22,220 nucleotides of DNA from Alistipes sp. (GTDB taxonomy: Bacteria; Bacteroidota; Bacteroidia; Bacteroidales; Rikenellaceae). Position 1 is the first letter of the stretch; the number at the start of each line of letters is the position of its first letter. Positions 1-6,598 of this stretch are shown here, piece by piece. A program made the position numbers and the translations under genes. The notes under the pieces are model-generated. The model made no database searches. It saw only the letters and a program-made list of their open reading frames with translations, and was not told the origin of the DNA. The stretch is taken from positions 1 to 22,220 of the forward strand of contig JAFYRB010000014.1 of NCBI GenBank assembly GCA_017559615.1, written 5' to 3'.

Positions 1-876
1 AGCCTTGATAACCTCCATCATATCGTATGGCTTGTTAGGGTTATCAGGGATAATCTCGTTAAGGATATCCTCCTTACGCGCGATATCATCTGTGCAAGGC
101 TGATCTGGTACAAGAGCTGTGTAGTTCTGTGGCATATATGAGAGAAGGTCGCGGATAAGCTTCAAGCCCTCCTCCTCTGAATCTACTGCGAACTGTGCTA
201 CACCCGACTTTGTAGTGTGCATATTAGCACCACCCAACTGCTCCTGAGTTACGTCCTCACCTGTAACGGTCTTAACAACCTTAGGACCTGTAAGGAACAT
301 ATTCGAAGTCTCACGACGCATAATGATGAAGTCGGTAAGAGCTGGAGAGTAAACAGCACCACCAGCGCAAGGACCGAAGATAGCTGAAATCTGTGGGATA
401 ACACCCGAAGCCATTACGTTACGCTGGAAGATATTTGCGTAACCTGCCAAGGCGTTAACACCCTCCTGGATACGTGCGCCACCAGAGTCGTTCAAACCGA
501 TACAAGGAGCACCGTTACGAACAGCCATATCCATAACCTTGCAAATCTTGTCTGCCAAAGAGATAGACAAAGAACCTGCTGTTACGGTAAAGTCCTGTGC
601 AAAAACATATACCAAGCGACCAGCGATGGTACCATAACCTGTTACAACGCCATCACCGAATGTGTGCTTCGCGTCCATACCGAAGTCATAGCAACGGTGA
701 GTAACGAACATATCGAACTCCTCGAAGCTACCCTCATCCAACAACATAGCGATACGCTCACGAGCAGTATACTTACCCTTCTCGTGCTGCTTGTCGATAG
801 CCTTCTGGCCACCACCCATACGTGCAGTCTGACGGTTCTCCATCAAACGCTCAATCGCCTTCTGAATTTCGCTCAT
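1..876 (-). CDS. mmdA: Acyl-CoA carboxylase carboxyltransferase (methylmalonyl-CoA decarboxylase alpha / propionyl-CoA carboxylase beta), 5' part
   Basis: Reading the minus strand from the ATG at 874-876 gives 292 residues and then the window ends, so the C-terminal part (the family is about 515 residues) is missing. The protein transfers the carboxyl group between methylmalonyl-CoA/propionyl-CoA and carboxybiotin in the cytoplasm. The N-terminus is typical for the family, with a [20 protein letters not shown] stretch, the CoA-binding [10 protein letters not shown] loop at about residues 130-139 and the [16 protein letters not shown] oxyanion loop near 168-183, followed by GGAN..H..KSGVAQF. 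It lies 78 bases after the epimerase gene on the same strand with no visible terminator or -7 box between, so the two are probably co-transcribed. Whether it works as a sodium-pumping decarboxylase (mmdA) or an ATP-dependent carboxylase (pccB) cannot be told from this subunit; the genes to the left would decide. Confidence 0.93.
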   Translation of the reverse strand, partial: MSEIQKAIERLMENRQTARMGGGQKAIDKQHEKGKYTARERIAMLLDEGSFEEFDMFVTHRCYDFGMDAKHTFGDGVVTGYGTIAGRLVYVFAQDFTVTAGSLSISLADKICKVMDMAVRNGAPCIGLNDSGGARIQEGVNALAGYANIFQRNVMASGVIPQISAIFGPCAGGAVYSPALTDFIIMRRETSNMFLTGPKVVKTVTGEDVTQEQLGGANMHTTKSGVAQFAVDSEEEGLKLIRDLLSYMPQNYTALVPDQPCTDDIARKEDILNEIIPDNPNKPYDMMEVIKA

Positions 877-954
877 AATGAAATGATATTTTATTTAATT
901 ATTAGTTTTACTGCTTAATTTAGGTTAGTGTTCCCCGCAAGGAGCAAGCCTCGA

Positions 955-1365
955 TTATTTGTTCTTGTTCTCGCAAAGCTCTGTCAAGATACCCTGAGTA
1001 GACTTTGGGTGAAGGAACGCGATAGTAAGGCCCTCAGCACCCTTACGTGGAGTCTTGTCGATAAGGCGGATACCGTGAGCCTCAGCGTCAGCCAACTGCT
1101 CCTCGATATTCTCGCAAGCGAGAGCCATATGGTGGATACCAGCACCCTTAGTCTCGAGGTACTTAGCGATTGTAGACTCTGGAGATGTAGGCTCCAAAAG
1201 CTCAATCTTTGTCTGGCCCAACATAAAGAATGCGGTCTTAACCTTCTGGTCAGCTACCTCCTCGATAGCGTAACACTTCAAACCGAGAACGTTCTCCCAA
1301 TAAGGAATTGCCTCCTCGAGGCTGTTCACTGCGATACCAAGATGCTCAATGTGTGATACTTTCAT
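955..1365 (-). CDS. mce: Methylmalonyl-CoA epimerase
   Basis: This 136-residue protein matches the vicinal-oxygen-chelate family epimerase that interconverts (R)- and (S)-methylmalonyl-CoA, the step joining methylmalonyl-CoA mutase to the decarboxylase/carboxylase. It has the two paired beta-alpha-beta-beta-beta modules expected. Likely metal ligands are H8 (IEHLGIAV), H79 (GIHHMAL) and E129 (LTEL), with GLKCYAIEEV and KIELLEPT also as in the family. Length equals the usual 130-150 residues. It is the first gene of a minus-strand unit, followed after 78 bases by the carboxyltransferase. A TATCTTTG box 77 bases upstream is the likely promoter. No Shine-Dalgarno sequence precedes the ATG, only an AT-rich leader. 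The identification is firm. Confidence 0.95.
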   Translation of the reverse strand: MKVSHIEHLGIAVNSLEEAIPYWENVLGLKCYAIEEVADQKVKTAFFMLGQTKIELLEPTSPESTIAKYLETKGAGIHHMALACENIEEQLADAEAHGIRLIDKTPRKGAEGLTIAFLHPKSTQGILTELCENKNK

Positions 1366-1442
1366 AGTAGATAAATTTTTATAAAGTTTAGAATAATATT
1401 TTTTTGTGTTTGTTTTTCTAATTTTATTACATAAAAATCACC

Positions 1443-1450
1443 CAAAGATA
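1443..1450 (-). promoter_or_regulatory. Bacteroidota -7 box upstream of mce
   Basis: The minus strand reads TATCTTTG, an exact TAnnTTTG match. No clear TTTG lies about 20 bases upstream, so only the -7 half is convincing. It would give an A-rich leader of roughly 70 bases before mce. Confidence 0.5.
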
Positions 1451-1576
1451 CTCCTTCTTTTTGAAATGGCGAAATATTTTCGACTCTTTTTTTTCAATTC
1501 TTACAACTTTTACACTTACCCGCAATAATCGTCACAGAAATTGAGCGCCCGACGCAAAAAAAAGCAAACCGAGAGC

Positions 1577-1606
1577 TTGGTATTTGGAGAAAAATCGCTA
1601 CCTTCG
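1577..1606 (+). promoter_or_regulatory. Promoter of the thioredoxin-like/meaB unit
   Basis: TTGG at 1577-1580 acts as the -33 element, and TACCTTCG at 1599-1606 is one base from TAnnTTTG, with 19 bases between TTG and the -7 box. The first gene starts 29 bases further on. Confidence 0.55.
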
Positions 1607-1635
1607 CATAGTAAACCTACATCACAGCTACACGT

Positions 1636-2088
1636 ATGCGACTCTTCATAGCCATACTCCTCGGTATTCTCTGCGCCGCGATAGATGTTTCGGCACAGAG
1701 CATCCGTCTTGGTGAGCGCATCCCCGAGATAAACGTGACGTCGGAGTATGGAACGAAATTGGAGTATGCCGAGAAGGAGCTGATGACACTAATCTTCATC
1801 CATTCGAAGAGTGAGCCTTGCATCGAGGCGGTACAACTTCTCGACCCCTACCTCCACGAGATGATGGACATTGTCCTTGTAACGCCCGAGAGCTCGGAGG
1901 AACACGACGCTATTGTTAGCCGTCTTGGCACCAGCGACTTTGCCATCGCCTACGACAACGATAGCAGAACGTACCGTAGTTTCGGCATCAACTATGTCCC
2001 CTTTTGCGTCATCTACGACACGCAGCGTAAGCGCATCGAGTGGTTCGGACCGATAGAGCATCTCGGCAATGGCTTTTACTGCAAATAA
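1636..2088 (+). CDS. Exported thioredoxin-fold protein with a degenerate active site
   Basis: The 150-residue protein starts with a signal peptide (MRLFIAILLGILCAAIDVSA, likely cut before or after Q21) and continues as a thioredoxin/AhpC-like fold: an extended strand (LMTLIFIHS) leading into the active-site helix, and a cis-proline loop at V121-P122 (NYVPFCVIYD). The CxxC motif is reduced to S59-E-P-C62, so only the second cysteine remains; C12 is in the signal peptide, and C124 and C149 are the other mature cysteines. It is expected in the periplasm. It precedes meaB by 34 bases and probably shares its promoter. A normal thiol-disulphide exchange is doubtful with one active-site cysteine; it may be a binding or chaperone-like relative. 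The fold assignment is moderately sure, the function unknown. Confidence 0.72.
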   Translation: MRLFIAILLGILCAAIDVSAQSIRLGERIPEINVTSEYGTKLEYAEKELMTLIFIHSKSEPCIEAVQLLDPYLHEMMDIVLVTPESSEEHDAIVSRLGTSDFAIAYDNDSRTYRSFGINYVPFCVIYDTQRKRIEWFGPIEHLGNGFYCK

Positions 2089-2122
2089 CCGCGAATAACA
2101 ACCTTAAAACTTCAGATATACT

Positions 2123-3229
2123 ATGTCATACACAAAGATAGAACACTACGAGAAGGAGTACCTCGATGCTCACCACGACAGCGCTCTAAATGTCACCGAT
2201 GGTGTGGAGAGCCAACCTGTGGTAAACCCATATTTCGTGCGTAAGAAACGCCGTCAGATGACCACCGACGAGTACGTCAAAGGTATCCTCGAGGGCAACA
2301 TCACTATCCTTGCCCAGGCTATCACACTTATCGAGAGCAACAACCCTACGCATTATGCTCAGGCACAGGAGATTATCGAGAAGTGTCTACCCCACTCTGG
2401 CCGCTCGGTACGTATCGGCATTACGGGTGTTCCAGGTGCTGGTAAGTCGAGCTTCATCGAGGCTGTCGGCAATATGGTCACCTCCTACAACCACAAACTC
2501 GCCGTTCTTGCTATCGACCCATCGTCGGAGCGTAGCGGAGGCTCTATCCTTGGTGATAAGACACGTATGGAGAGCATCTGCCACAACCCTAATATCTTTG
2601 TTCGCCCTTCGCCTTCGGCAGGTTCGTTGGGCGGTGTAGCCCGCAAAACCCGCGAGACTATCGTCCTCTGCGAGGCTGCAGGCTTCGATGTTATCTTCAT
2701 CGAGACCGTAGGTGTAGGTCAGTCCGAGACCGCCGTACACTCTATGGTTGATATGTTTATGATGCTTCAAATCTCGGGTGCTGGCGATGAGCTTCAGGGT
2801 ATCAAGCGCGGTATTATGGAGATGGCCGATATGATGGTTATCACGAAGGCCGATGGCGAGAATATCCGCAAGGCGGAGCTTGCCAAGGCGCAGTATCAGG
2901 GAGCGTTGATGCTCTTCCCTATGCCCGAGTCGGAGTGGCGTCCAAAGGTCTATACCTGCTCATCGTTGGAGGGCACAGGTCTTGAGGAGGTATGGCAGGG
3001 CGTGGAGCAGTATCTGCAGCATATCGAACTCAACGGCTACTTTACGGCAAATCGTAACCGCCAGAATAAGTATTGGATGTACGAAACTATCAACGAGACC
3101 TTGAAGTCGAGCTTCTACAACAACCCAGAGATTGAGGCACGTATGGCCGACATCGAGAAGCGCGTATTGGAGGCCAAGTTATCGTCGTTCATCGCCGCAA
3201 AGGAACTCCTCGACATCTACTTTAAATAA
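2123..3229 (+). CDS. meaB: Methylmalonyl-CoA mutase-associated GTPase MeaB
   Basis: This 368-residue protein is a G3E-family GTPase of the MeaB/ArgK type, which assembles with methylmalonyl-CoA mutase, gates adenosylcobalamin loading and protects the enzyme from inactivation. Visible motifs are the Walker A/G1 loop GVPGAGKS (102-109), AIDPSSERSGGSILGDKTRM with the family-specific switch, the G3 region ETVGVGQSE (194-202) and the G4 motif TKAD (241-244). The C-terminal helical part is the dimerisation arm. An N-terminal extension of about 50 residues precedes the core helices. The mutase itself is not in the window, but the divergent mce-mmdA unit belongs to the same pathway. It ends 24 bases before a strong hairpin that separates it from the convergent L,D-transpeptidase gene. 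Confidence 0.95.
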   Translation: MSYTKIEHYEKEYLDAHHDSALNVTDGVESQPVVNPYFVRKKRRQMTTDEYVKGILEGNITILAQAITLIESNNPTHYAQAQEIIEKCLPHSGRSVRIGITGVPGAGKSSFIEAVGNMVTSYNHKLAVLAIDPSSERSGGSILGDKTRMESICHNPNIFVRPSPSAGSLGGVARKTRETIVLCEAAGFDVIFIETVGVGQSETAVHSMVDMFMMLQISGAGDELQGIKRGIMEMADMMVITKADGENIRKAELAKAQYQGALMLFPMPESEWRPKVYTCSSLEGTGLEEVWQGVEQYLQHIELNGYFTANRNRQNKYWMYETINETLKSSFYNNPEIEARMADIEKRVLEAKLSSFIAAKELLDIYFK

Positions 3230-3252
3230 CAAGACCTAATCACATAAAACAT

Positions 3253-3288
3253 AAAGAGATAGCATCTACGGATACTATCTCTTTTCTT
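3253..3288. terminator. Bidirectional terminator between meaB and the L,D-transpeptidase-like gene
   Basis: A perfect 10-bp stem (AAAGAGATAG at 3253-3262 with CTATCTCTTT at 3275-3284), extended by a 3-bp inner stem around a TACG tetraloop, is followed by a T-rich tract on the plus strand. A-rich sequence on the left gives a weaker U tract for the minus strand. It sits between two convergent stop codons. Confidence 0.85.
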
Positions 3289-3807
3289 TTACGCAAACAC
3301 CTCTATTATCACACCCTTCTCCCGTTGTAATAACTCATCCACACGTGCCATCATTCTGCGGGATAATACAGGGCATCCGAAACTTCCTACCGTAGCACGT
3401 GGCCATATAGGGTATGACGTGGTATGCTCCCAGCCGTGAAGCACCACACATCGTGAGCGGAGGTTGGTGTTCGTCGCATCCAAACCATCAAGACGATAGG
3501 CCACACCATAGCGTCCCTCATACCTCTCCGCCACCACAGCACGCCCAAGGCTTGAGAGGTGCGAGCCATCCTCGTTCGAGAACCTCGCGTATGCCGAACG
3601 CACGTGCGACATCTCGGAGCCACTGCCGTGACTTACGGGACAGGTGAATATTGGCACCATTCGTGCCATATCCCACGCCACAAACCTACGCCTACCAGAG
3701 TGTCGCGAAAGGTATACAAAGAGCGCCACACGTGTGTTATAACCCTCTCTGCGACAATATTCGAGCAACTCCTTGGCACGCTCCGCGACTCTACTCTTTA
3801 AGCTCAT
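3289..3807 (-). CDS. L,D-transpeptidase-like protein (YkuD_2 family) lacking a signal peptide
   Basis: The 172-residue protein matches the murein L,D-transpeptidase catalytic domain family: R35-HSG-R-RF then CPVSHGSGS (56-64), SSLGRAVVAERYEGRYGVAYRLDGLD (85-110), the histidine loop VVLHG (121-125) and the catalytic cysteine in GSFGC145P. Such enzymes form 3-3 crosslinks or attach proteins in peptidoglycan, which requires export. Here the N-terminus is hydrophilic (MSLKSRVAERAKELLEY) and no signal peptide is visible. A TGA two codons upstream in the same frame rules out an earlier start. The start codon overlaps the end of the sirtuin gene by 17 bases, suggesting translational coupling. It could use a non-classical route, act inside the cell, or be a non-functional remnant, though all catalytic motifs are kept. 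Confidence 0.85.
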   Translation of the reverse strand: MSLKSRVAERAKELLEYCRREGYNTRVALFVYLSRHSGRRRFVAWDMARMVPIFTCPVSHGSGSEMSHVRSAYARFSNEDGSHLSSLGRAVVAERYEGRYGVAYRLDGLDATNTNLRSRCVVLHGWEHTTSYPIWPRATVGSFGCPVLSRRMMARVDELLQREKGVIIEVFA

Positions 3808-4498
3808 TCTTCAACTTTGCTAATAGTTGTGGCACTCCCACCGCACCACGCTCCTTGATATGCGTCAGCGGGTTACGAATCATCGCCGTATCGGGATTTC
3901 CGGGGTCTACGAGGTAGATAGGCACCTTGCGGTCACGAACATAGTAGACCAACGACGCAGCGGGATATACCGCCAGCGACGTACCCACAACGATAAGAAT
4001 ATCAGCACTTTCTACAATCTTGCACGCCGTATCGAACATCGGCACACTCTCACCAAAAAAGACGATGTGCGGACGTAGCAATGCCCCATCCTCGCCTCGC
4101 GCATCGAGTTCCTGCTCCCAACCTTCGTTGATGTCGTAGATAAGCTCAGGGTTACGCTCCGAGCGCAGTTTCATCAGCTCGCCGTGAAGATGCACCACAC
4201 GCGTAGAGCCAGCCTGCTCGTGGAGGTTATCCACGTTCTGCGTCACGACACACACATCCGCCCACTGCTCCATCTCGGCAATGGCGATATGTCCCGCATT
4301 AGGGAGCTTCTCGAGTGACTCCCTACGTCGCATATTGTAAAACTCGATAACCTGCTGACGGTTATTACGCAGTGCCTCAGGCGTGCAGACATCCTCGATG
4401 CGGTAATTCGCCCAAAGACCATCCGAGTCACGGAACGTCGAGATACCACTATCGGCACTCACTCCCGCACCCGTAAAAACTACTATTCGCTTCTTCAT
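3791..4498 (-). CDS. cobB: NAD-dependent protein deacylase, SIR2 family (CobB type, class III-like)
   Basis: The 235-residue protein is a sirtuin removing acyl groups from lysines using NAD+. Motifs, counted from the ATG at 4498, are GAGVSADSGIS (10-20), TFRDSDGLW, TQNVDNLHE (86-94), the catalytic histidine H105 in HLHGE, and GTSLAVYPAA near the C-terminus. Y54 and R57 in FYNMRRR correspond to the Tyr/Arg pair that in class III sirtuins favours succinyl and malonyl groups. The four zinc cysteines usual between HGE and FFGE are absent. An ATG nine bases earlier (4507) adds MQA; I prefer 4498 because the -7 box at 4519-4526 would leave only a few leader bases for 4507. The gene overlaps the downstream L,D-transpeptidase-like gene. 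Confidence 0.92.
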   Translation of the reverse strand: MKKRIVVFTGAGVSADSGISTFRDSDGLWANYRIEDVCTPEALRNNRQQVIEFYNMRRRESLEKLPNAGHIAIAEMEQWADVCVVTQNVDNLHEQAGSTRVVHLHGELMKLRSERNPELIYDINEGWEQELDARGEDGALLRPHIVFFGESVPMFDTACKIVESADILIVVGTSLAVYPAASLVYYVRDRKVPIYLVDPGNPDTAMIRNPLTHIKERGAVGVPQLLAKLKNELKE

Positions 4499-4518
4499 AG
4501 CTTGCATATTTAACAGAC

Positions 4519-4526
4519 CAAAGTTA
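4519..4526 (-). promoter_or_regulatory. Bacteroidota -7 box upstream of cobB
   Basis: The minus strand reads TAACTTTG, matching TAnnTTTG. No good -33 element is seen. Its short distance to the two candidate ATGs (4507 and 4498) favours the second. Confidence 0.5.
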
Positions 4527-4577
4527 CAAAAAAATCATAGAAAACCTTCGATGTAGTGCGTTTTTTGTGCTATGAGG

Positions 4578-4608
4578 TTGGTACTTTTGGCTAAAAGCAC
4601 TACCTTTG
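4578..4608 (+). promoter_or_regulatory. Promoter of the dicarboxylate symporter gene
   Basis: TTG at 4578-4580 and TACCTTTG at 4601-4608 are 20 bases apart, a full -33/-7 pair. The start codon follows 23 bases after the box. Confidence 0.65.
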
Positions 4609-4631
4609 CCGCAAATTAATATATTGTTTAG

Positions 4632-5900
4632 ATGAAGACATCACTCAAAGACCTCAGCCTCAAGGCTGTTAAGAACCTCGGATTGTGGATTATCATCGCG
4701 ATGGCTATCGGCGTTGTCGTAGGTATCGTTATGGGCCCCGAGGCCTCAATGTTCAAGCCACTTGGCGACCTTTTCATCCAGCTCATTAAGATGCTCGTAG
4801 TACCTCTCGTATTGGTATCTATCATCAGCGGTGCTGCGGCACTTGGCGAGACAAAGTCGGCTGGCAAGATTGGTTTTATAAGCATCGGCTTTATGTTGGT
4901 GACAACGGCTATATCTATCATCGTAGCGTTGGCACTTGGCGAGATGTTCCAGCCAGGAGCCTCTATCGACCAGTCTACCGTTACATCACTTGCCGAGGGA
5001 TATAATGCCGTTGAGCAGAGCGCACCACAGCCTATGGGCTTCTGGGATACGGTTATCGGTATGATTCCTGCCAACCCTATCGCAGCACTCACCGAGGGCA
5101 ACATCCTTCAAATCATCATCTTCGGACTCTTCTTTGGCTTCGGAGTTTCGGCTCTCGAGCGTGAGAAGCGCACCAAGATTTCAAATGGCTTGAATATGAT
5201 TCTCGATGCACTTATCTGGTGCATTGGCAAGGTTATGCTCGTAGCGCCATTTGGTGTATTTGGCCTTATCGCCGACGCAACAGGAACTTTCGGTTTCGAG
5301 ATTTTGCTTCAGGTGGCAAACGTACTATGGATTGACATCATCGCCATCGCTATCATCGGCCTTGGCCTCTACCCTATGTGCGTATCGCTCTTCTCTCGCG
5401 TGAAGCTCAAGGATTACTTCCGCGCTATGGTTAAGCCACAGATTGTGTCATTCTCGACCGCATCATCGTTGGCTACACTCCCTGTAAATATGAACGCGTG
5501 TGACGAGATGGGTATCTCGAAGCAGACTTCAGGCTTCGTACTTCCACTCGGTGCTACTATCAATATGGCGGGTAACGCTATCTATTACGCTCTGCTTGCC
5601 ACCTTCTTTGCACAGTTCTACGGCATCGACCTTCAGATGGCCGACTACGTATCTATCACTATCGTATGTACTCTCGGTGCTATTGGTCAGGCTGGTGTTC
5701 CAGGTCCTACGCTCCTTGCGGCAGCAGTCCTCGTAGCAGCGGGTATTCCTCTTGAGGGCCTTCCACTCTTCTACGCCCTCGACCGAATCTTCGATATGAT
5801 GCGTACTACGCTCAATATTACGGGTGATGCTGCGTGTGCCGCAGTTGTAGACCGCTTCGTGAAGGAGGAGACTGCTCAGACTGAAGAGCAACAGGCATAA
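4632..5900 (+). CDS. Dicarboxylate/amino acid:cation symporter (DAACS family)
   Basis: This 422-residue inner-membrane protein has the length and hydrophobic pattern of the GltP/GltPh/DctA family, which moves glutamate, aspartate or C4-dicarboxylates inward with sodium or protons. The two re-entrant hairpins are recognisable: the serine-rich tip FSTASSLATLPVNM, and in the C-terminal half AIGQAGVPGPT. The last core helix DRIFDMMRTTLNITGD keeps the aspartates, the side-chain carboxylate-binding arginine and the asparagine of the substrate site, so an acidic substrate is likely. The usual NMDGT motif of helix 7 is replaced by N311-M-A-G-N315, which removes an aspartate that helps bind sodium in GltPh. 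It is monocistronic, with its own promoter and terminator. Confidence 0.93.
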   Translation: MKTSLKDLSLKAVKNLGLWIIIAMAIGVVVGIVMGPEASMFKPLGDLFIQLIKMLVVPLVLVSIISGAAALGETKSAGKIGFISIGFMLVTTAISIIVALALGEMFQPGASIDQSTVTSLAEGYNAVEQSAPQPMGFWDTVIGMIPANPIAALTEGNILQIIIFGLFFGFGVSALEREKRTKISNGLNMILDALIWCIGKVMLVAPFGVFGLIADATGTFGFEILLQVANVLWIDIIAIAIIGLGLYPMCVSLFSRVKLKDYFRAMVKPQIVSFSTASSLATLPVNMNACDEMGISKQTSGFVLPLGATINMAGNAIYYALLATFFAQFYGIDLQMADYVSITIVCTLGAIGQAGVPGPTLLAAAVLVAAGIPLEGLPLFYALDRIFDMMRTTLNITGDAACAAVVDRFVKEETAQTEEQQA

Positions 5901-5921
5901 CACACAACACTCATAGAGTAT

Positions 5922-5957
5922 AAAAACACCGACCATTATGCGAGTCGGTGTTTTTTT
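5922..5957 (+). terminator. Terminator after the symporter gene
   Basis: A 12-bp perfect stem (5922-5933 with 5944-5955, core ACACCGAC/GTCGGTGT) around a 10-base loop runs directly into a seven-T tract at 5951-5957. Confidence 0.9.
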
Positions 5958-5989
5958 GTGTGGTATGGAGTTTGCTCTACGAAGGGTAA

Positions 5990-5997
5990 AACCTTTG
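5990..5997 (+). promoter_or_regulatory. -7 box immediately before the DUF4251 start codon
   Basis: AACCTTTG differs by one base from TAnnTTTG and lies only four bases before the ATG at 6002. TTTG at 5971-5974 is the nearest possible upstream element but the spacer is short (15). The usual box-to-start distance elsewhere in this window is 18-40 bases, so the transcript may be leaderless. Confidence 0.4.
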
Positions 5998-6001
5998 CCT
6001 T

Positions 6002-6559
6002 ATGAAACGAATAACTATTCTATTTGTAACTCTCCTTATCGCGCTTATTGGCGTAACTGTAACCATTGATGCGCAGGAGGACACAAAGAAAACACGTGAG
6101 AAGCAGCACTCCGCAAATCAGGAGGCTCGACAGCAACATCGTGCCGAGCGCCTGGCCGCCTACCAGAAACATATCGACTCCTTGGTTATGTCGCACAACT
6201 TCAGGTTTCTGCCACAGACTATGCAGCAGCTCCCCGCGGGCATAATGCGCAACCTCACAAACCCCGCATACGAGGTTATGGTGCAGAGCGGCGAGGTGGA
6301 TGTCTGCATCCCCTTCCTCAAGGGCTACACACCACCTTACTACCCCGTTGTCTTCAACTACGTCTTGCCACAAGTATCGGGATATACAGCCGAGCAGACC
6401 TCCGATGGTTGGAACGTAACCTTCTCCACGACACTCTTCTCCTCCACCGACTATACCTTCAACCTCGAGATATACTCCCACTATGGAGGTGCGATGCTCA
6501 CCATAAGTTCGCCCTTCTACAACTCGGTGCAGTACACGGGAAACATAATGGGTATATAA
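6002..6559 (+). CDS. Exported DUF4251 domain protein
   Basis: The 185-residue protein has a signal peptide (K2-R-3 then a hydrophobic core ILFVTLLIALIGVTV, likely cut at DAQ|ED, residues 23-25), a charged stretch rich in K, R, E and Q (residues 26-58), and then a beta-rich domain with FRFLPQTMQQLPAG, VDVCIPFLKGYTPPYYP and VQYTGNI, which I recognise as DUF4251, a Bacteroidota family of unknown function, probably periplasmic. The start is fixed by a stop codon at 5987-5989 in the same frame. It stands alone, with a terminator upstream and a shared hairpin downstream facing uvrA. There is no ribosome-binding sequence. No role can be assigned. Confidence 0.82.
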   Translation: MKRITILFVTLLIALIGVTVTIDAQEDTKKTREKQHSANQEARQQHRAERLAAYQKHIDSLVMSHNFRFLPQTMQQLPAGIMRNLTNPAYEVMVQSGEVDVCIPFLKGYTPPYYPVVFNYVLPQVSGYTAEQTSDGWNVTFSTTLFSSTDYTFNLEIYSHYGGAMLTISSPFYNSVQYTGNIMGI

Positions 6560-6562
6560 CGT

Positions 6563-6596
6563 AAAAAAGAGTTAGGCATCATCAACCTAACTCTTT
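6563..6596. terminator. Terminator between DUF4251 gene and uvrA
   Basis: An 11-bp perfect stem (AAAGAGTTAGG at 6566-6576 with CCTAACTCTTT at 6586-6596, loop of 9). The six-A run at 6563-6568 provides the U tract for minus-strand transcripts, so it mainly ends the uvrA operon, with a weaker T tract on the plus strand. Confidence 0.82.
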
Positions 6597-6598
6597 CC

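Noticed and set aside
928..1356. A 142-codon plus-strand frame over the epimerase gene
   Set aside because: Antisense shadow of mce; the minus-strand product is an unmistakable epimerase.
1366..1635. Possible cobalamin riboswitch or small RNA between the divergent methylmalonyl-CoA genes
   Set aside because: The stretch is too short and AT-rich and shows no B12-box-like element or stable long-range stem; only the two promoters can be supported.
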